Shown: one piece after another, positions 50,533 to 59,614 of the stretch
Layout: each line of letters opens with the position of its first letter
How positions within the stretch are numbered: the stretch's first letter is position 1
NCBI GenBank assembly: GCA_002336805.1
Contig: DDEZ01000011.1
Span: 620,001-684,000, forward strand
Direction of reading: 5' to 3'
Origin: Bacteroidetes bacterium UBA1941
GTDB lineage: Bacteria; Bacteroidota; Bacteroidia; Chitinophagales; LD1
DNA: 64,000 nt
The notes under the pieces: generated by a model
Seen by the model: only the letters and a program-made list of their open reading frames with translations
Database searches by the model: none
Told to the model about the DNA's origin: nothing
Position numbers and translations under genes: made by a program

Positions 50533-52434
50533 ATGAAATCTCCACAAGATATACTATGGCAATACTGGGGCTTTAATGCTTTCCGCCCACTGCAGGAGGA
50601 GATCGTGCAGTCCGTGCTGAAGGGGCATGATACGCTGGCGCTGCTGCCTACGGGTGGTGGCAAGTCTCTGTGCTTTCAGGTGCCGGCACTGTGTATGGAT
50701 GGCCTGTGCATCGTAGTGTCTCCACTCATAGCGCTGATGCGCGACCAGGTGCAGAACCTGCAGGCCAAAGGCATCAAAGCTATCGCTATTCACACTGGTC
50801 TGCCTCATGGAGAGATAGACCGCCTGCTGAATGCGGCCATGTTTGCAGACGTTAAGTTCCTCTATATATCTCCGGAGCGGATCGCTACGGATGAGTTTCA
50901 GGCGCGGGTGGCCAATATGAACGTGCGCCTGATAGCGGTAGACGAGGCGCACTGTATCTCTCAGTGGGGGTATGACTTTCGCCCGGCCTATCTGCGTATA
51001 GCGGACCTGCGGGCGCTCGTGCCGGGTGTGCCCGTCATAGCGCTGACGGCCACGGCTACCGTGCCTGTGGTGAGCGATATACAGGCACAGTTGAAATTTC
51101 ACAATGGGCAGGTTTTTCAAAAGAGCTTTACGAGAGGCAACCTGAGCTATGTAGTGCGACAGGCCGATGATAAAAACCTGCAACTGCTGGATATTCTCAA
51201 AAAAGTACAAGGCTCTGCTATAGTATACGTGCGAAACCGCCGCAAGACAAAGGAAATAGCAGACTACCTGCGCAGGAGCGGTATCAAGGCGGATTTTTAT
51301 CATGCGGGGCTGGAGAGTGATGAGCGCCATAAAAGACAAGCCGACTGGGTATCCAATAAGACCCGCGTGATAGTCAGTACCAATGCATTTGGGATGGGGA
51401 TAGACAAGCCGGATGTACGGGTGGTGGTGCACATAGAGCCGGCGGATTCTATTGAGGCGTACTTTCAGGAGGCGGGCCGCGCGGGCCGGGATGAGCAGCG
51501 CGCCTATGCCATACAGCTCATGACGGCCAGTGATGAAAAAGATCTGCTGGAAGGTAAAACCAAAGACATACCCACTTACCAGGAGGTGCGGGAGATATAT
51601 GACCAGATAGGAGGGGAGCTGAATATAGCCTTTGACTCCGGGGCACACCAGCCGCATGATTTTGATTTGTCCGCTTTCGCTAAAAAGTACCAGTATGGTC
51701 CGGTGAAGGTGATGAATGCACTCAAGCTGATGGAGACGCAAAACCTGCTGGAGGTCAGTGATGGATTTCAGTCGCAGCCGCGGGTCAAGATAGTAGTGGG
51801 CAAGGATGTGTTGTACAAATTTCAGGTAGAGCACCGCAAATATGAACCGCTCATCAAGATGATACTGCGTACCTGTGCAGGTGTGTTTGAGGACTACGTC
51901 GGCTTCAATGAAGTAGCGATAGCCTCTAAGGTACGTATGTCCTATGAGGCGCTGACCACTGCTATGCTCCAGCTGGATAGGCTGGATATCCTCTCCTACA
52001 TCCCGCGCCGGGATAAGCCGCAGTTGATCCTGCGCCAGCCTCGTATGCGGCGTGATCACCTCACTATGGACCGCGGCTTTGTAGAGGCGCGTATATCCGG
52101 AGCCAGGGAGCGGCTGGAAGCTGTGCATCAGTATGTGGCCAATAGAAGTGTGTGCCGTAGCCGGTGGCTGGTGGCCTACTTTGGTGAGGCGGACGCGCCT
52201 GACTGCGGCATCTGTGATATCTGCATAGGCCGCAAAAAGGAGAGCCTTAGCACAAGTGATTTTGATGCGATAGCGGTACAGATATTAAAATCGGCAAAGG
52301 AGCCGCTATCTGTGGCTGCTCTGGCGGATACCCTCTCTCTCAGCCCCGAGCGGGTGAATGAAGTAGTACGCTGGCTGGCAGATCAGGGCAACATAGCCCG
52401 GACAGAAGATGGTAAAGTGTTTGCCCGTTCATAG
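50533..52434 (+). CDS. recQ: ATP-dependent DNA helicase RecQ
   Basis: 633 residues. RecQ helicase motifs: motif 0 FRPLQEEIV, Walker A LLPTGGGKSLCFQVP, DEAH in VDEAHCISQWGYDFRP, TATA in LTATATVPV, the second RecA domain with AIVYVRNRRKT, STNAFGMGIDKPDVRVVVH and the arginine motif QEAGRAGRDEQ. A zinc-binding RecQ C-terminal domain follows (Cys in SVCRSRWLVAYFGE then CGICDIC), then a winged-helix region (VKVMNALKLMETQNL). The tail (~570-633) looks like a second small winged-helix, not a canonical HRDC domain. Unwinds DNA for recombination repair and restart. Cytosolic. Start MKSPQDILWQYWGF matches the family. Confidence 0.95.
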   Translation: MKSPQDILWQYWGFNAFRPLQEEIVQSVLKGHDTLALLPTGGGKSLCFQVPALCMDGLCIVVSPLIALMRDQVQNLQAKGIKAIAIHTGLPHGEIDRLLNAAMFADVKFLYISPERIATDEFQARVANMNVRLIAVDEAHCISQWGYDFRPAYLRIADLRALVPGVPVIALTATATVPVVSDIQAQLKFHNGQVFQKSFTRGNLSYVVRQADDKNLQLLDILKKVQGSAIVYVRNRRKTKEIADYLRRSGIKADFYHAGLESDERHKRQADWVSNKTRVIVSTNAFGMGIDKPDVRVVVHIEPADSIEAYFQEAGRAGRDEQRAYAIQLMTASDEKDLLEGKTKDIPTYQEVREIYDQIGGELNIAFDSGAHQPHDFDLSAFAKKYQYGPVKVMNALKLMETQNLLEVSDGFQSQPRVKIVVGKDVLYKFQVEHRKYEPLIKMILRTCAGVFEDYVGFNEVAIASKVRMSYEALTTAMLQLDRLDILSYIPRRDKPQLILRQPRMRRDHLTMDRGFVEARISGARERLEAVHQYVANRSVCRSRWLVAYFGEADAPDCGICDICIGRKKESLSTSDFDAIAVQILKSAKEPLSVAALADTLSLSPERVNEVVRWLADQGNIARTEDGKVFARS

Positions 52435-52491
52435 CTTTCATTCATTATTCTCAGCACTATAGTCTATCCGAAAAAGCCTAGTTTCGTCGCC

Positions 52492-53586
52492 ATGCCTGCG
52501 CGAAGCATCATACTGGCTGTGACCAATGACCTGACGTACGATCAGCGTATGCAGCGCATCTGCACCTCGCTGACAGGAGCAGGCTATGACGTGACACTGA
52601 TAGGGCGGGAGCGTGATCGGTCTCTGCCATTAGATCATTTTTCTTTTCGCCAGGTGCGACTCAGGTGTTGGTTTGATAGCGGCAAGCTTTTTTACCTGGA
52701 GTATAATGTCAGGCTTTTCTTCTATCTCCTTTTTCACCGGTACGCTATCATCTGTGCCATAGACCTGGATACCATTGTGGCCTGCTACTATGCTGCTATG
52801 CTAAGTGGTGCCAAGCGTGTTTATGATGCACATGAGTACTTCCCGGAGGTGCCTGAGGTGGTGCGTCGACCGCGTATACGCGCTGTATGGCAGTGGGTAG
52901 AGCGTACCTATGTGCCGCGTATGGACCTGATCTATAGCACTACACAGAGTATCTCAGAGATATTTCAAAAAACATATAAAAAAGAGGTAGCCACCATCCG
53001 CAATCTGCCACTGACGCAAAGTGTAACCATGGCGGCAGATCACACACCCCGCTACCTGCTCTACCAGGGTGCGCTGAATGAAGGGCGGGGCCTGGAGCAT
53101 CTGATAGAGGCTATGGCTGACCTGGATATAGAGCTCTGGCTGGTGGGAGATGGGGACATCACCGCCCAGCTGAGAGAGCAAGTGGCTCAGGCCGGCCGGC
53201 AGCACAAGGTGAAGTTTACGGGCTATGTGAAGCCTGCCGATCTCAGGCAGATCACCGCCGGCGCATTTATAGGGATCAATCTGCTGGAGATGAAGGGTCT
53301 CAGCTACTACTACTCCCTGGCCAATAAATTTCTGGACTATATACAGGCAGGTGTGCCCCAGGTGTGTATCGGCTTTCCGGAGTATAAGCGCATTAATGAT
53401 CAATACCATGTAGGGTTATTGGTAGAAAATCTGGAAAAGGATACGATAAAAAACGCTCTGACACGTTTAATGGAAGACAAAGATTTATACGCCAAAGTGA
53501 GGGAGAATTGTTTGGTTTGCAGGCGTGATCTCACATGGGAAAACGAAGAGAAAAAACTGATCGCGCTTTATGACCGGCTCTACTGA
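52492..53586 (+). CDS. Glycosyltransferase (GT4-like, GT-B fold)
   Basis: 364 residues. The N-terminal half (SIILAVTNDLTYDQRMQRICTSLTGAGYDVTLIGRE) is a GT-B Rossmann domain with the typical sugar-acceptor region, followed by YDAHEYFPEVPEVV. The C-terminal half has YQGALNEGRGLEHLIEAMADLDIELWLVGDG, KFTGYVKPADLRQIT and the nucleotide-sugar contact region SYYYSLANKFLDYIQAGVP where EX7E-type residues would lie. It should transfer a sugar from an NDP- or lipid-linked donor. Acceptor unknown; O-antigen, capsule or protein glycosylation is possible. It overlaps the next glycosyltransferase gene by 17 nt. TAGTTTCG at 52479-52486 may be a -7 box. Confidence 0.87.
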   Translation: MPARSIILAVTNDLTYDQRMQRICTSLTGAGYDVTLIGRERDRSLPLDHFSFRQVRLRCWFDSGKLFYLEYNVRLFFYLLFHRYAIICAIDLDTIVACYYAAMLSGAKRVYDAHEYFPEVPEVVRRPRIRAVWQWVERTYVPRMDLIYSTTQSISEIFQKTYKKEVATIRNLPLTQSVTMAADHTPRYLLYQGALNEGRGLEHLIEAMADLDIELWLVGDGDITAQLREQVAQAGRQHKVKFTGYVKPADLRQITAGAFIGINLLEMKGLSYYYSLANKFLDYIQAGVPQVCIGFPEYKRINDQYHVGLLVENLEKDTIKNALTRLMEDKDLYAKVRENCLVCRRDLTWENEEKKLIALYDRLY

Positions 53587-54709
53587 CAGGCATCTGCATA
53601 TAGTATCATTTAATGTGCCCTATCCTCCCGACTACGGTGGTGTGATAGACGTCTACTACAAGATCAAAGCCCTCCATGAGCTGGGAGTGAAAGTTCATCT
53701 GCATTGTTTTCACTATGGCCGCGAGGAATCCAAAGAACTGGAAGAGGTCTGCGCATCCGTCAATTATTATGAACGCAAGAAGTTTTACCAGGCTATCTAC
53801 TCCTCAGTGCCCTATATCGTAGGGTCGAGGAAATCTGATGAACTGCTGAGTACACTAGCGGGAGACGAGCACCCGGTACTCTTTGAGGGATTGCATACCT
53901 GTTTCTACCTGGGGCATCCATCCATACGGCAAAAGATCAAGGCTGTGCGCATGCACAATGTGGAGTGGGAGTACTACAAAAGCCTCAAGGAAGCTGAACG
54001 CAATTTCCTAATCAAATACTATTTCAATGTAGAGGCAAACCGGCTCAAGAAATTTGAGGAGGAACTGCGTCATGCAGACAGGATATTTGCGATCAGCAAG
54101 AGCGACTATGAATACCTGCGCCAATCCTATGAGGATATAGATTTTGTATCTGCCTTTCACTCTAATGAGGAGGTGACGTCAAAAACTGGCCGTGGCGACT
54201 ATGTGCTCTATCATGGCAACCTGAGCGTGGTAGAAAATAACCAGGCGGCTATATTTATAGTGAAGAAGATCGCAGCTGACCTTAAGATACCTTTTGTAAT
54301 AGCGGGCAAGAATCCTACTGAGGCGCTCAAAAAAGAGGTGGCCCGGTACCCACACATAGAGCTGGTAGAAAATCCATCTTTTGACAAAGTGGCTGATCTG
54401 CTTAGCAACGCTCAGGTCAATCTTCTTACCACCTTCCAGAATACAGGCATCAAGCTGAAGCTACTCAACTCGCTTTACAGGGGGCGCTTCTGCCTGGTCA
54501 ACTCGAAAATGGTAAACAATACGGGTCTGGAATCACTCTGTGTGATAGAGGATAATCCTAACGCTACCAAGCGGCTGATCATGGACATGATGAACCTTGA
54601 TTTTGATGAGCATCATATCAATAAGCGGAAGAAACTGCTGGACCATGAGTTTAGCAACAGGGCCAATGCGCAAAAGATCATCCGTGCTATCTGGGAGCAG
54701 CGGGACTGA
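53570..54709 (+). CDS. Glycosyltransferase (GT-B fold)
   Basis: 379 residues. N-terminal domain: IVSFNVPYPPDYGGVIDVYYKIKALHELGVKVHLHCFHYG, the usual donor/acceptor-entry glycine-rich loop. A middle helix-rich region follows (KAVRMHNVEWEYYKSLKEAE, ADRIFAISKSDYEYLRQ). The C-terminal domain has LYHGNLSVVENNQAAIFIVKKI, VIAGKNPTEALKKEV, LLSNAQVNLLTTFQNTGIKLKLLNSLYRGRFCLVN and a C-terminal helix. Pairs with the preceding transferase (17-nt overlap), so both likely build one glycan. Substrates cannot be assigned. It ends the block that begins with tsaD; ~95 bases follow before the next gene. Confidence 0.85.
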   Translation: MTGSTDRHLHIVSFNVPYPPDYGGVIDVYYKIKALHELGVKVHLHCFHYGREESKELEEVCASVNYYERKKFYQAIYSSVPYIVGSRKSDELLSTLAGDEHPVLFEGLHTCFYLGHPSIRQKIKAVRMHNVEWEYYKSLKEAERNFLIKYYFNVEANRLKKFEEELRHADRIFAISKSDYEYLRQSYEDIDFVSAFHSNEEVTSKTGRGDYVLYHGNLSVVENNQAAIFIVKKIAADLKIPFVIAGKNPTEALKKEVARYPHIELVENPSFDKVADLLSNAQVNLLTTFQNTGIKLKLLNSLYRGRFCLVNSKMVNNTGLESLCVIEDNPNATKRLIMDMMNLDFDEHHINKRKKLLDHEFSNRANAQKIIRAIWEQRD

Positions 54710-54773
54710 TATGGAGCTTCACCGTACCTTGTCACAATACTGTCATATCCGGTATTATTTTATGTAAAAGACT

Positions 54774-54781
54774 TACCTTTG
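54774..54781 (+). promoter_or_regulatory. -7 box of the small membrane/PstS-like/TPR operon
   Basis: TACCTTTG, a perfect TAnnTTTG, 23 nt before the ATG at 54805. No obvious -33 TTG at normal spacing. Confidence 0.5.
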
Positions 54782-54804
54782 GCATCTGTCATTAAAAATA
54801 TCTG

Positions 54805-55029
54805 ATGGCCTCACTCCGCAGTATTATTTCCAGCCCTCTGGGCATCCTGAAGCTAGCCATAGCCCTCTGCTATATCGGCTTGGGTATATATCTGATGGTT
54901 TATGGCCAGCAGATATTAGGGTTCATAGAGCCTACCTATAGGTCTATACTTTCGTGGGTGTTTATCGCCTATGGGGGATTCAGACTGCTGAGGGCACTGA
55001 CAGACAGGCCCGACTCTCAAAATATCTAA
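54805..55029 (+). CDS. Small two-helix membrane protein
   Basis: 74 residues. Two hydrophobic helices (LGILKLAIALCYIGLGIYLMVYG and YRSILSWVFIAYGGFRLL) separated by a short loop, with basic residues on the cytosolic side (LRALTDR). It is the first gene of an operon with a PstS-like lipoprotein (2 nt between stop and start) and a TPR protein. Small proteins like this accompany ExbB/ExbD/TonB-PstS-TPR clusters in related bacteria (from memory of gene neighbourhoods), so a role near the energised outer-membrane transport system is possible. No named family is certain. Confidence 0.7.
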   Translation: MASLRSIISSPLGILKLAIALCYIGLGIYLMVYGQQILGFIEPTYRSILSWVFIAYGGFRLLRALTDRPDSQNI

Positions 55030-55031
55030 CC

Positions 55032-55949
55032 GTGCAGTATCGCCCGCTTTACTTTATCGCCATATTTTGCCTGGGCCTGATGGCCTGTAGCCGCCACACA
55101 GACCAGGCCACACCGCCACCTGTAGCCATAGAGGGGCCAGCGCACATAGACTCTATCACTGTCTATGCAGATGAGGCTTTCAGATATATCATAGACCAGG
55201 AGGCGCGTGTGTATGAGAATGATCAGCCGGATCAGCACCTGCATCTCATCTACCTGCCGGAGGCCGAGGTGCTGAAGCACCTGACGTCAGATAGCTTTTC
55301 TACAGTAGTGATAGGGCGCCGCCTCAGGGAGTCGGAGCGCACGCAGCTATTCAAAAAGAATCATATCACGCCGGATGAGCGCTGTTTTGCACGAGATGCG
55401 ATAGCACTGGTGGCTCATCAGGATTTTCCGCAGGATACGCTGCAATATACTCAGGTGGGCAAGCTCGTAGCCGGTACGTCGGACCAGTACAAAGTGGTCT
55501 TTGAAGGCAATAGCTCCGGCGTGGTGAGCTATATGTTTGGCCTCTTTGGCCAGTCGGCCCGTCAGTCTGCTTTTGCAGTGAAAAATACGGATGAACTGGT
55601 AGCCTACCTGCAGAAAGATAAGAACGCCATAGGCTTCATACCATATGACAAGATCAGTGATGAAGATGTAGCATCGGTGCGCGACCTGCTAAAGAAAGTT
55701 AAGCTCCTGTACGTGGCTAAGCCCGACTCAGCGGGCCGGATGGTAGTGTCTACCGCCTCTCAGAGCGAGATAGCCGATGAATCTTACCCTTTTGCAAGGC
55801 CGATCAACTTCATACAGCATAGCATGGATCAGAAGGTCGGCACGGGGTTTGTTAATTTCCTGAACAAAGACAGATCAGGGCGTATTATATTGAAATCGGG
55901 ACTGGTGCCTGCTATCATGCCATCACGTACTATCAATATCACAAACTGA
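55032..55949 (+). CDS. PstS-like substrate-binding lipoprotein
   Basis: 305 residues from a GTG at 55032. The signal VQYRPLYFIAIFCLGLMAC gives a lipobox with Cys19. The rest is a type II periplasmic binding fold of the PstS-like superfamily: ITVYADEAFRYIIDQEARVYENDQPDQHLHLIYLP, VVIGRRLRESERTQL, IALVAHQDFP, VFEGNSSGVVSYMFGLFG and AIGFIPYDKISD. Classic PstS binds phosphate with TGSGK-type loops. Those are absent, so the ligand may not be phosphate. The frame is open from 54954 but overlaps the previous gene, and the lipobox fixes the start. TPR gene 53 nt downstream. Confidence 0.8.
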   Translation: MQYRPLYFIAIFCLGLMACSRHTDQATPPPVAIEGPAHIDSITVYADEAFRYIIDQEARVYENDQPDQHLHLIYLPEAEVLKHLTSDSFSTVVIGRRLRESERTQLFKKNHITPDERCFARDAIALVAHQDFPQDTLQYTQVGKLVAGTSDQYKVVFEGNSSGVVSYMFGLFGQSARQSAFAVKNTDELVAYLQKDKNAIGFIPYDKISDEDVASVRDLLKKVKLLYVAKPDSAGRMVVSTASQSEIADESYPFARPINFIQHSMDQKVGTGFVNFLNKDRSGRIILKSGLVPAIMPSRTINITN

Positions 55950-56002
55950 AATAAAAACGAAAAACGCTATCATTGCAAATCTTAAAAAAACCGGATAATA
56001 GG

Positions 56003-57631
56003 ATGAAAAGTATCAAGATCGCAGCGGCTATGCTGCTGTTGTCCTCTCAGGTATTCGCACAGTCTGCACTGGACGAGGGCAAAAAACAACTGGAGAAAGA
56101 GAACTATGCCACCGCCAAGAATATCCTGCGAAAGGCTTTGGCAGATGGTACTGCTGACCGCGTACAATCGGCCTACTATCTGGGTAATACCTACCTGAAG
56201 ATGGACGATCCGGATTCTGCCAAGATATGCTATCGCGTACCCGGTTTTGAAAATAAGACAGTATATGGCCTGCTGGCCAATGGCCGCCTCAGCCTGCTGA
56301 ATGGCGATAAGGCTAAGGCAAAAACATACTTTGAGCAGGCTGTCGTGACCTCAAAATTTAAGAGTGCGGATATCCTCAATCAGGTAGGTGATGCATGGTA
56401 TAAGCCGACGACTACCGACCTGCAGGAAGCTATCAAGAATTTTGAGGACGCCTTCAAGATAGATCCCAAGAATACCAACAATGCCCTGGAGCTGGGCGAT
56501 GCCTACCTGGATAATAGCGAGGGTGGTAAAGCGATGAGCAAATATGAGAGTGCAGCAGAGGTCAATCCTAAGCTGACCATGGCCTTTATCAAAATAGGCC
56601 GTCTCAACACCCGTGCACGTACTTATGATGATGCGATCAATGCACTGCAGAAGGCTATCGCCCTGGAGCCGGACTATCCGGTGGCGCACTACGATCTGTT
56701 TGAGACCTACTTCCTGGCCAAGAAATATGACCTGGCCAAGCTGGAGATCAAGAAATATATAGAGCTGAATAAGGATGATGCTGATGCCAAGACCAAGTTC
56801 ATCAACTTCCTCTATGCATCAAAGGAATACGATCAGGTAGTATCTGAGGCTATGAAGATGCTCGACGCTGATCCTACCAATGTAGTGATCCTGCGTGCCC
56901 TCTTTTATGCTAACTATGAGCTCAAGCACTTCAAGGAAGCTGGTGACTATATGCAGCGCTTTTGGGTAGCTACACCACAGTCACGCGTCCGTCCACTGGA
57001 TTATGTATATAGCGCCAAGATAGCCAATAAGAATAATGACACTACTGCGGCTCTCAAGTACTTTAATACCGCTCTCTCTGTAGATAGCAATAATGCCGAG
57101 CTCCTGTCTGACTACGGTCAGCTGATGTATACTACCAAGAGATACCCGGAGGCTGTGGCATCATACAGCAAGCGGATAGCTAACTATCCCAATCCTACCT
57201 TCTATGACTTCTACTGGCTAGGGCGCTCTAACTACAATATGGCACTGGCGTGGAAGGCTAAGAAGGATGACAAAGCAGCCAAAGACTCCGCAGCTAAATA
57301 TTTTATAGCCGCCGATACGGCATTCTCCGCGCTGACCACTAAGTATGCTACCGTAGCAGATAGCTGGCAGTGGAGGGCAAAGACGAACAACAATCTGGAC
57401 CCTGAGATGAAATCTGCTGCTGCCAAGCCATACTATGAGCAGTTTATCAAAGTAGCGGAGAGCGGTACGGATCAGGCGCGGTACAAGAACTTCCTGATAG
57501 AAAGCTATCAGTACCTCGGTGCCTTCTACCTCAATAAGGGAGATAAGGCCACAGCCGGTCCTTTCCTCAATAAGGCGAAGGATCTCGATCCTAATAATGA
57601 GCTGACCAAAGAACTGCTGAAAAACATCTGA
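56003..57631 (+). CDS. Exported tetratricopeptide-repeat protein
   Basis: 542 residues. Signal peptide MKSIKIAAAMLLLSSQVFAQ. About ten TPR-type helical hairpins follow, with repeats such as AKNILRKALADGTADRVQSAYYLGNTYLKM, AIKNFEDAFKIDPKNTNNALELGDAYLDN, DAINALQKAIALEPDYPVAHYDLFETYFLA and EAVASYSKRIANYPNPTFYDFYWLGRSNYNMALAWK. TPRs form protein-binding solenoids. Located in the periplasm after cleavage. Third gene of the operon with a small membrane protein and a PstS-like lipoprotein; the trio usually travels with exbB/exbD/tonB, none of which is here. An in-frame codon at 55973 gives a worse signal. A terminator follows (57654-57678). Confidence 0.88.
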   Translation: MKSIKIAAAMLLLSSQVFAQSALDEGKKQLEKENYATAKNILRKALADGTADRVQSAYYLGNTYLKMDDPDSAKICYRVPGFENKTVYGLLANGRLSLLNGDKAKAKTYFEQAVVTSKFKSADILNQVGDAWYKPTTTDLQEAIKNFEDAFKIDPKNTNNALELGDAYLDNSEGGKAMSKYESAAEVNPKLTMAFIKIGRLNTRARTYDDAINALQKAIALEPDYPVAHYDLFETYFLAKKYDLAKLEIKKYIELNKDDADAKTKFINFLYASKEYDQVVSEAMKMLDADPTNVVILRALFYANYELKHFKEAGDYMQRFWVATPQSRVRPLDYVYSAKIANKNNDTTAALKYFNTALSVDSNNAELLSDYGQLMYTTKRYPEAVASYSKRIANYPNPTFYDFYWLGRSNYNMALAWKAKKDDKAAKDSAAKYFIAADTAFSALTTKYATVADSWQWRAKTNNNLDPEMKSAAAKPYYEQFIKVAESGTDQARYKNFLIESYQYLGAFYLNKGDKATAGPFLNKAKDLDPNNELTKELLKNI

Positions 57632-57653
57632 TCTGCAGCCAAAGAATAGAAAT

Positions 57654-57678
57654 GGCCTTCCTCCGGGGAGGCCTTTTT
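57654..57678 (+). terminator. Terminator of the TPR operon
   Basis: GGCCTTCC / GGGAGGCC (8 bp, one T-G pair) with 4-nt loop and a TTTTT tail, 22 nt after the stop. Confidence 0.75.
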
Positions 57679-57739
57679 ATTTGGCATGTGGATAGCTAGC
57701 TTTTATCGGGATTATCTTTTTTACTATCATGCATACGAT

Positions 57740-58261
57740 ATGGAATTCAAATGTACAGAGACCCTCCACCATCCCCTGCCTGTAGTGTGGGAGACCATCC
57801 GTGACAGGCTGCCTGAGATAGCAGCGCTGCAGGATGATATGGAGTACGTGAAAGTGGTAAAGCGGACCAGGAAAAAGCCCGACGGTGTGCATGTGATCAG
57901 CCAGTGGCAGGCCGCACCACCACTGCCTGCCATGCTCAAAAGTATGATCAAGCCAGAGATGATGCTCTGGACAGAAGATGCGATATGGGACAATGAGACC
58001 TTCACCAGCCAGTTTTCTATAGAGACACACTATAAGGTGGAGGATATCTCCTGTATAGGCTCTATAGCCTGTACCAAGGCCGGCAAGGGGACCAAGGTCA
58101 CCTTTAGCGGTACTTTTAGCATAAAGAAAACTGCAAAATCTTCCATCTTTCTCACTGGCTTCGTCCTTTCCGCTATAGAGGCGCTGGCGGCCCGCCTTAT
58201 ACCGCACAATTTTTCTAAGGTGATAAAATCCCTGGATGATACCATCCGGGATGAGCAGTAG
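57740..58261 (+). CDS. SRPBCC (polyketide cyclase/START-like) protein
   Basis: 173 residues. The helix-grip fold is suggested by MEFKCTETLHHPLPVVWETIRDRLPEIAALQDDMEYVKVVKRT, the central sheet QWQAAPPLPAMLKSMIKPEMMLWTEDAIWDNETFTSQFSIETHY, VEDISCIGSIACTKAGKGTKVTFSGTFSI, and the long C-terminal helix (ALAARLIPHNFSKVIKSLDDTIRD). Such domains bind small hydrophobic ligands. Start at MEFKCTET; an in-frame ATG 18 codons upstream lies next to the preceding terminator and gives an untypical N-terminus. Cytosolic, separate from the DJ-1-like gene by 64 nt. Ligand unknown. Confidence 0.72.
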   Translation: MEFKCTETLHHPLPVVWETIRDRLPEIAALQDDMEYVKVVKRTRKKPDGVHVISQWQAAPPLPAMLKSMIKPEMMLWTEDAIWDNETFTSQFSIETHYKVEDISCIGSIACTKAGKGTKVTFSGTFSIKKTAKSSIFLTGFVLSAIEALAARLIPHNFSKVIKSLDDTIRDEQ

Positions 58262-58325
58262 TACAGAGATTTCCTCACAGCAACACGGTACAGATATTGA
58301 GGCATAGTGATCAAAAATAAGCACT

Positions 58326-58874
58326 ATGTCAAAGTCAATAGCTAATAAGAGGGTCGCCGTGGTAGCGACAAATGGAGTAGAGGAGTCTGAATTCACTGTG
58401 CCGATAGAGGCACTGAAGAAGGCAAATGCAATAGTAGATGTCATCTCTCTCAAATCAGGTAAGATCAAAGCTTGGAACCACACAGACTGGGGTGGTGAAT
58501 ATCCTGTAGATAAGATAGTGTCAGAGGCAGATCCCGCAGATTATGATGCGCTGGTACTGCCAGGTGGTGTGATGAACCCGGATAAACTGCGCACTGATGC
58601 TGCTACAGTGGCTTTTGTGAGTACATTCCTGGAAGAGGGCAAGCCGATAGCCGCTATCTGTCATGGGCCATGGACGCTGATAGAGACAGGCCAACTGAAG
58701 GGGCGCCATATGACCTCTTATCCATCTATCAAATCAGACCTGATCAATGCCGGAGCAACCTGGTCAGACGAGGAGGTAGTGGTGGACAATGGTCTGGTGA
58801 CCAGCCGCAAGCCAGACGATCTACCAGCATTTTGCGCCAAGATGATAGAAGAGATAGGAGAGGGGCAGCACTAG
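58326..58874 (+). CDS. PfpI/DJ-1 family type 1 glutamine amidotransferase-like protein
   Basis: 182 residues. DJ-1/PfpI fold: RVAVVATNGVEESEFTVPIEALKKANAIVDVISL, ALVLPGGVMNPDKLRTD, the nucleophile elbow AICHGPWTLIE (Cys ~111, followed by His), and VVVDNGLVTSRKPDDLPAFCAKMIEEI. A conserved Glu (EESEF, ~residue 20) near the Cys is present, as in the YhbO/YajL/Hsp31 group. Such proteins act in protein or nucleotide deglycation or stress protection in other bacteria, but activities of this group are debated. No signal peptide. Single gene, 80 nt before the AhpD-like gene. Confidence 0.9.
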   Translation: MSKSIANKRVAVVATNGVEESEFTVPIEALKKANAIVDVISLKSGKIKAWNHTDWGGEYPVDKIVSEADPADYDALVLPGGVMNPDKLRTDAATVAFVSTFLEEGKPIAAICHGPWTLIETGQLKGRHMTSYPSIKSDLINAGATWSDEEVVVDNGLVTSRKPDDLPAFCAKMIEEIGEGQH

Positions 58875-58954
58875 ATCTGTGCGCACCTTCATTACTTTTT
58901 TAAAAGGTCATCACAAATGTCCATAGCTTAACTATTTGTTTGTCTATGTCTTAA

Positions 58955-59515
58955 ATGAAAGCAATGGATACATTTCTCGCGCCCATAGAAAAGCCGGATA
59001 GCCTTCTGATGAGGCTGGTTTATTATTTTACTGAAAAGCAATTCGGGAAAGTCCTGACTCCACTCAAGGTGTTTGGGGCGCGGATGCCCTTGGCCTTTGG
59101 CAAGTGGCAGGCACAAATATCTTCATTGGATAAAAAGCTGACTCTCCCTGCTGAGACGGTCATGCTAGTCAGAGAGCAGGTGGCACATCTCAATGTTTGC
59201 CTATTTTGTATGGATATAGGCCGCTCAGTAGTGATCAAAAAATCATTGAATGAAGCCAAGTTTGATGCGCTGTCTGAGTATCAGACCAGCCCGGTATTTT
59301 CTGCTGCAGATAGGGCCATGCTGGATTATGTCACAGAGCTCACCCGGGATAGAAAGGTGGAGCAGGCTACCTTCTCTCGTATGCAGCAGTACTATACGGA
59401 ACGGGAGATATGTGAGATAGTGTATCTCGTAGCCTCTGAGCATGTCTACAATATGACTAACATCGGGCTGAACATACACTCCGATATGCTATGTGATATC
59501 AGCCGCCGCAAATAG
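58955..59515 (+). CDS. Carboxymuconolactone decarboxylase/AhpD-like protein
   Basis: 186 residues, all-helical. The AhpD-type thiol motif lies in VREQVAHLNVCLFCMDIGRS as CLFC (Cys82, Cys85). Upstream Glu and downstream His of the proton relay may be in VMLVREQVAH and SEHVYNMTNIGLNI, but this is less sure. AhpD-like proteins reduce peroxides or disulfides or act as small-molecule decarboxylases. The N-terminal ~50 residues (KPDSLLMRLVYYFTEKQFGKVLTPLKVF) are an extra helix pair common in longer members. Probably monocistronic. Confidence 0.82.
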   Translation: MKAMDTFLAPIEKPDSLLMRLVYYFTEKQFGKVLTPLKVFGARMPLAFGKWQAQISSLDKKLTLPAETVMLVREQVAHLNVCLFCMDIGRSVVIKKSLNEAKFDALSEYQTSPVFSAADRAMLDYVTELTRDRKVEQATFSRMQQYYTEREICEIVYLVASEHVYNMTNIGLNIHSDMLCDISRRK

Positions 59516-59614
59516 CGGACAAACAGTAAGGTTTCGATTTTTTGGGATAAAAGGTGACAGCGCGACTGACTTGTTTTGCATCAGTCAAAATTTCACATCA
59601 AAATCCAAAAGATC

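Noticed and set aside
50554..52128. 524-codon minus-strand open frame inside recQ
   Set aside because: RecQ on the plus strand has every helicase motif. The opposite frame is open only because of codon bias.
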